A DNA stretch of 5,382 bases. Source: JAKAGE01 sp035541415 (GTDB lineage: Bacteria; Patescibacteriota; Minisyncoccia; UBA6257; 2-01-FULL-56-20). The DNA lies in NCBI GenBank assembly GCA_035541415.1, contig DATKNI010000035.1:1-5382 (forward strand), written 5' to 3'. How positions within the stretch are numbered: position 1 is the stretch's first letter; each line of letters begins with the position of its first letter. The notes under the pieces were generated by a model, which made no database searches, was not told where the DNA came from, and worked only from the letters and a program-made list of their open reading frames with translations. Shown one piece after another: positions 5,354 through 5,382 of this stretch. The translations under genes and the position numbers were made by a program.

Positions 5354-5382
5354 ATTATATACAACATCATATACATTTGCAA
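5354..5382 (-). promoter_or_regulatory. Sigma70-type promoter of the Fur-family gene with an overlapping direct repeat
   Basis: On the minus strand, TTGCAA (5377-5382, 4 of 6 to the -35 consensus) is followed by exactly 17 nt and then TATAAT (5354-5359, a perfect -10). Transcription should start near 5346-5347, giving a leader of about 21 nt before the ATG at 5325. The heptamer TGTATAT occurs twice in the same direction, at 5369-5375 and 5357-5363, 12 nt apart. One copy lies in the spacer and the other overlaps the -10. This could be an operator for autoregulation, common for Fur proteins, although it is not a classical Fur box. The -35 lies at the very edge of the window, so upstream elements are not visible. 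Confidence 0.75.

Noticed and set aside
5326..5382. A longer Fur protein starting at the TTG at the window edge
   Set aside because: The added codons coincide with the -35, the spacer and the perfect TATAAT -10, and the ATG at 5325 has its own ribosome site.

Overview
The window looks like a piece of a bacterial chromosome, most likely from a Patescibacteria/CPR (Parcubacteria-type) genome. That placement is inference. It rests on the distinctive 507-residue, Ala/Thr/Gln-rich adaptor protein with a long central insertion, on the unfused permease plus ATPase with no outer-membrane partner, and on the general look of the short proteins. TGA is used as a stop (MarR gene, ATPase gene), so the recoded TGA=Gly lineages are unlikely.

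Positions 1-3826 (+ strand) hold one tightly packed operon: the 3' part of a MarR-type regulator, a HlyD/MacA-type membrane-fusion (adaptor) protein, a MacB/FtsX-type ABC permease and its separate ATPase. Junctions are a 4-base ATGA overlap, a 4-base gap and a 4-base gap, so the four genes are almost certainly co-transcribed. Together they form a tripartite-style MacAB-like exporter under probable control of its own MarR repressor. The substrate cannot be read from the sequence. The operon promoter lies upstream of the window.

Positions 3827-3907 are an 81-base spacer dominated by an 11-bp stem-loop with one bulge and a competing second stem, with no U-tract. Then comes 3908-4567 (+), a cytoplasmic transglutaminase-like protein with an apparently intact Cys-His-Asp triad. 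Its start has no Shine-Dalgarno sequence and sits 6 nt after a TANNNT hexamer, which suggests a leaderless message.

Positions 4568-5382 are visibly richer in A+T and read on the minus strand. A complete Fur/PerR-family metalloregulator (4912-5325) has a well-formed sigma70-type promoter at the window edge (TTGCAA, 17 nt, TATAAT). Just downstream, on the same strand, is a diverged second copy of only the C-terminal part of a Fur protein (4700-4903), which keeps its last CxxC and reads without stops. It is a remnant of a tandem paralogue or a small derived protein. Between it and the transglutaminase gene (4568-4699) I see no convincing gene. A hydrophobic open frame on the minus strand crosses this stretch, and two weak hairpins lie in it.

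The most unusual items are the partial Fur duplication, the structured spacer before the transglutaminase gene, the oversized adaptor insertion, and repeated GCGATCGC octamers. I found no CRISPR array, tRNA, rRNA, insertion sequence or phage gene.
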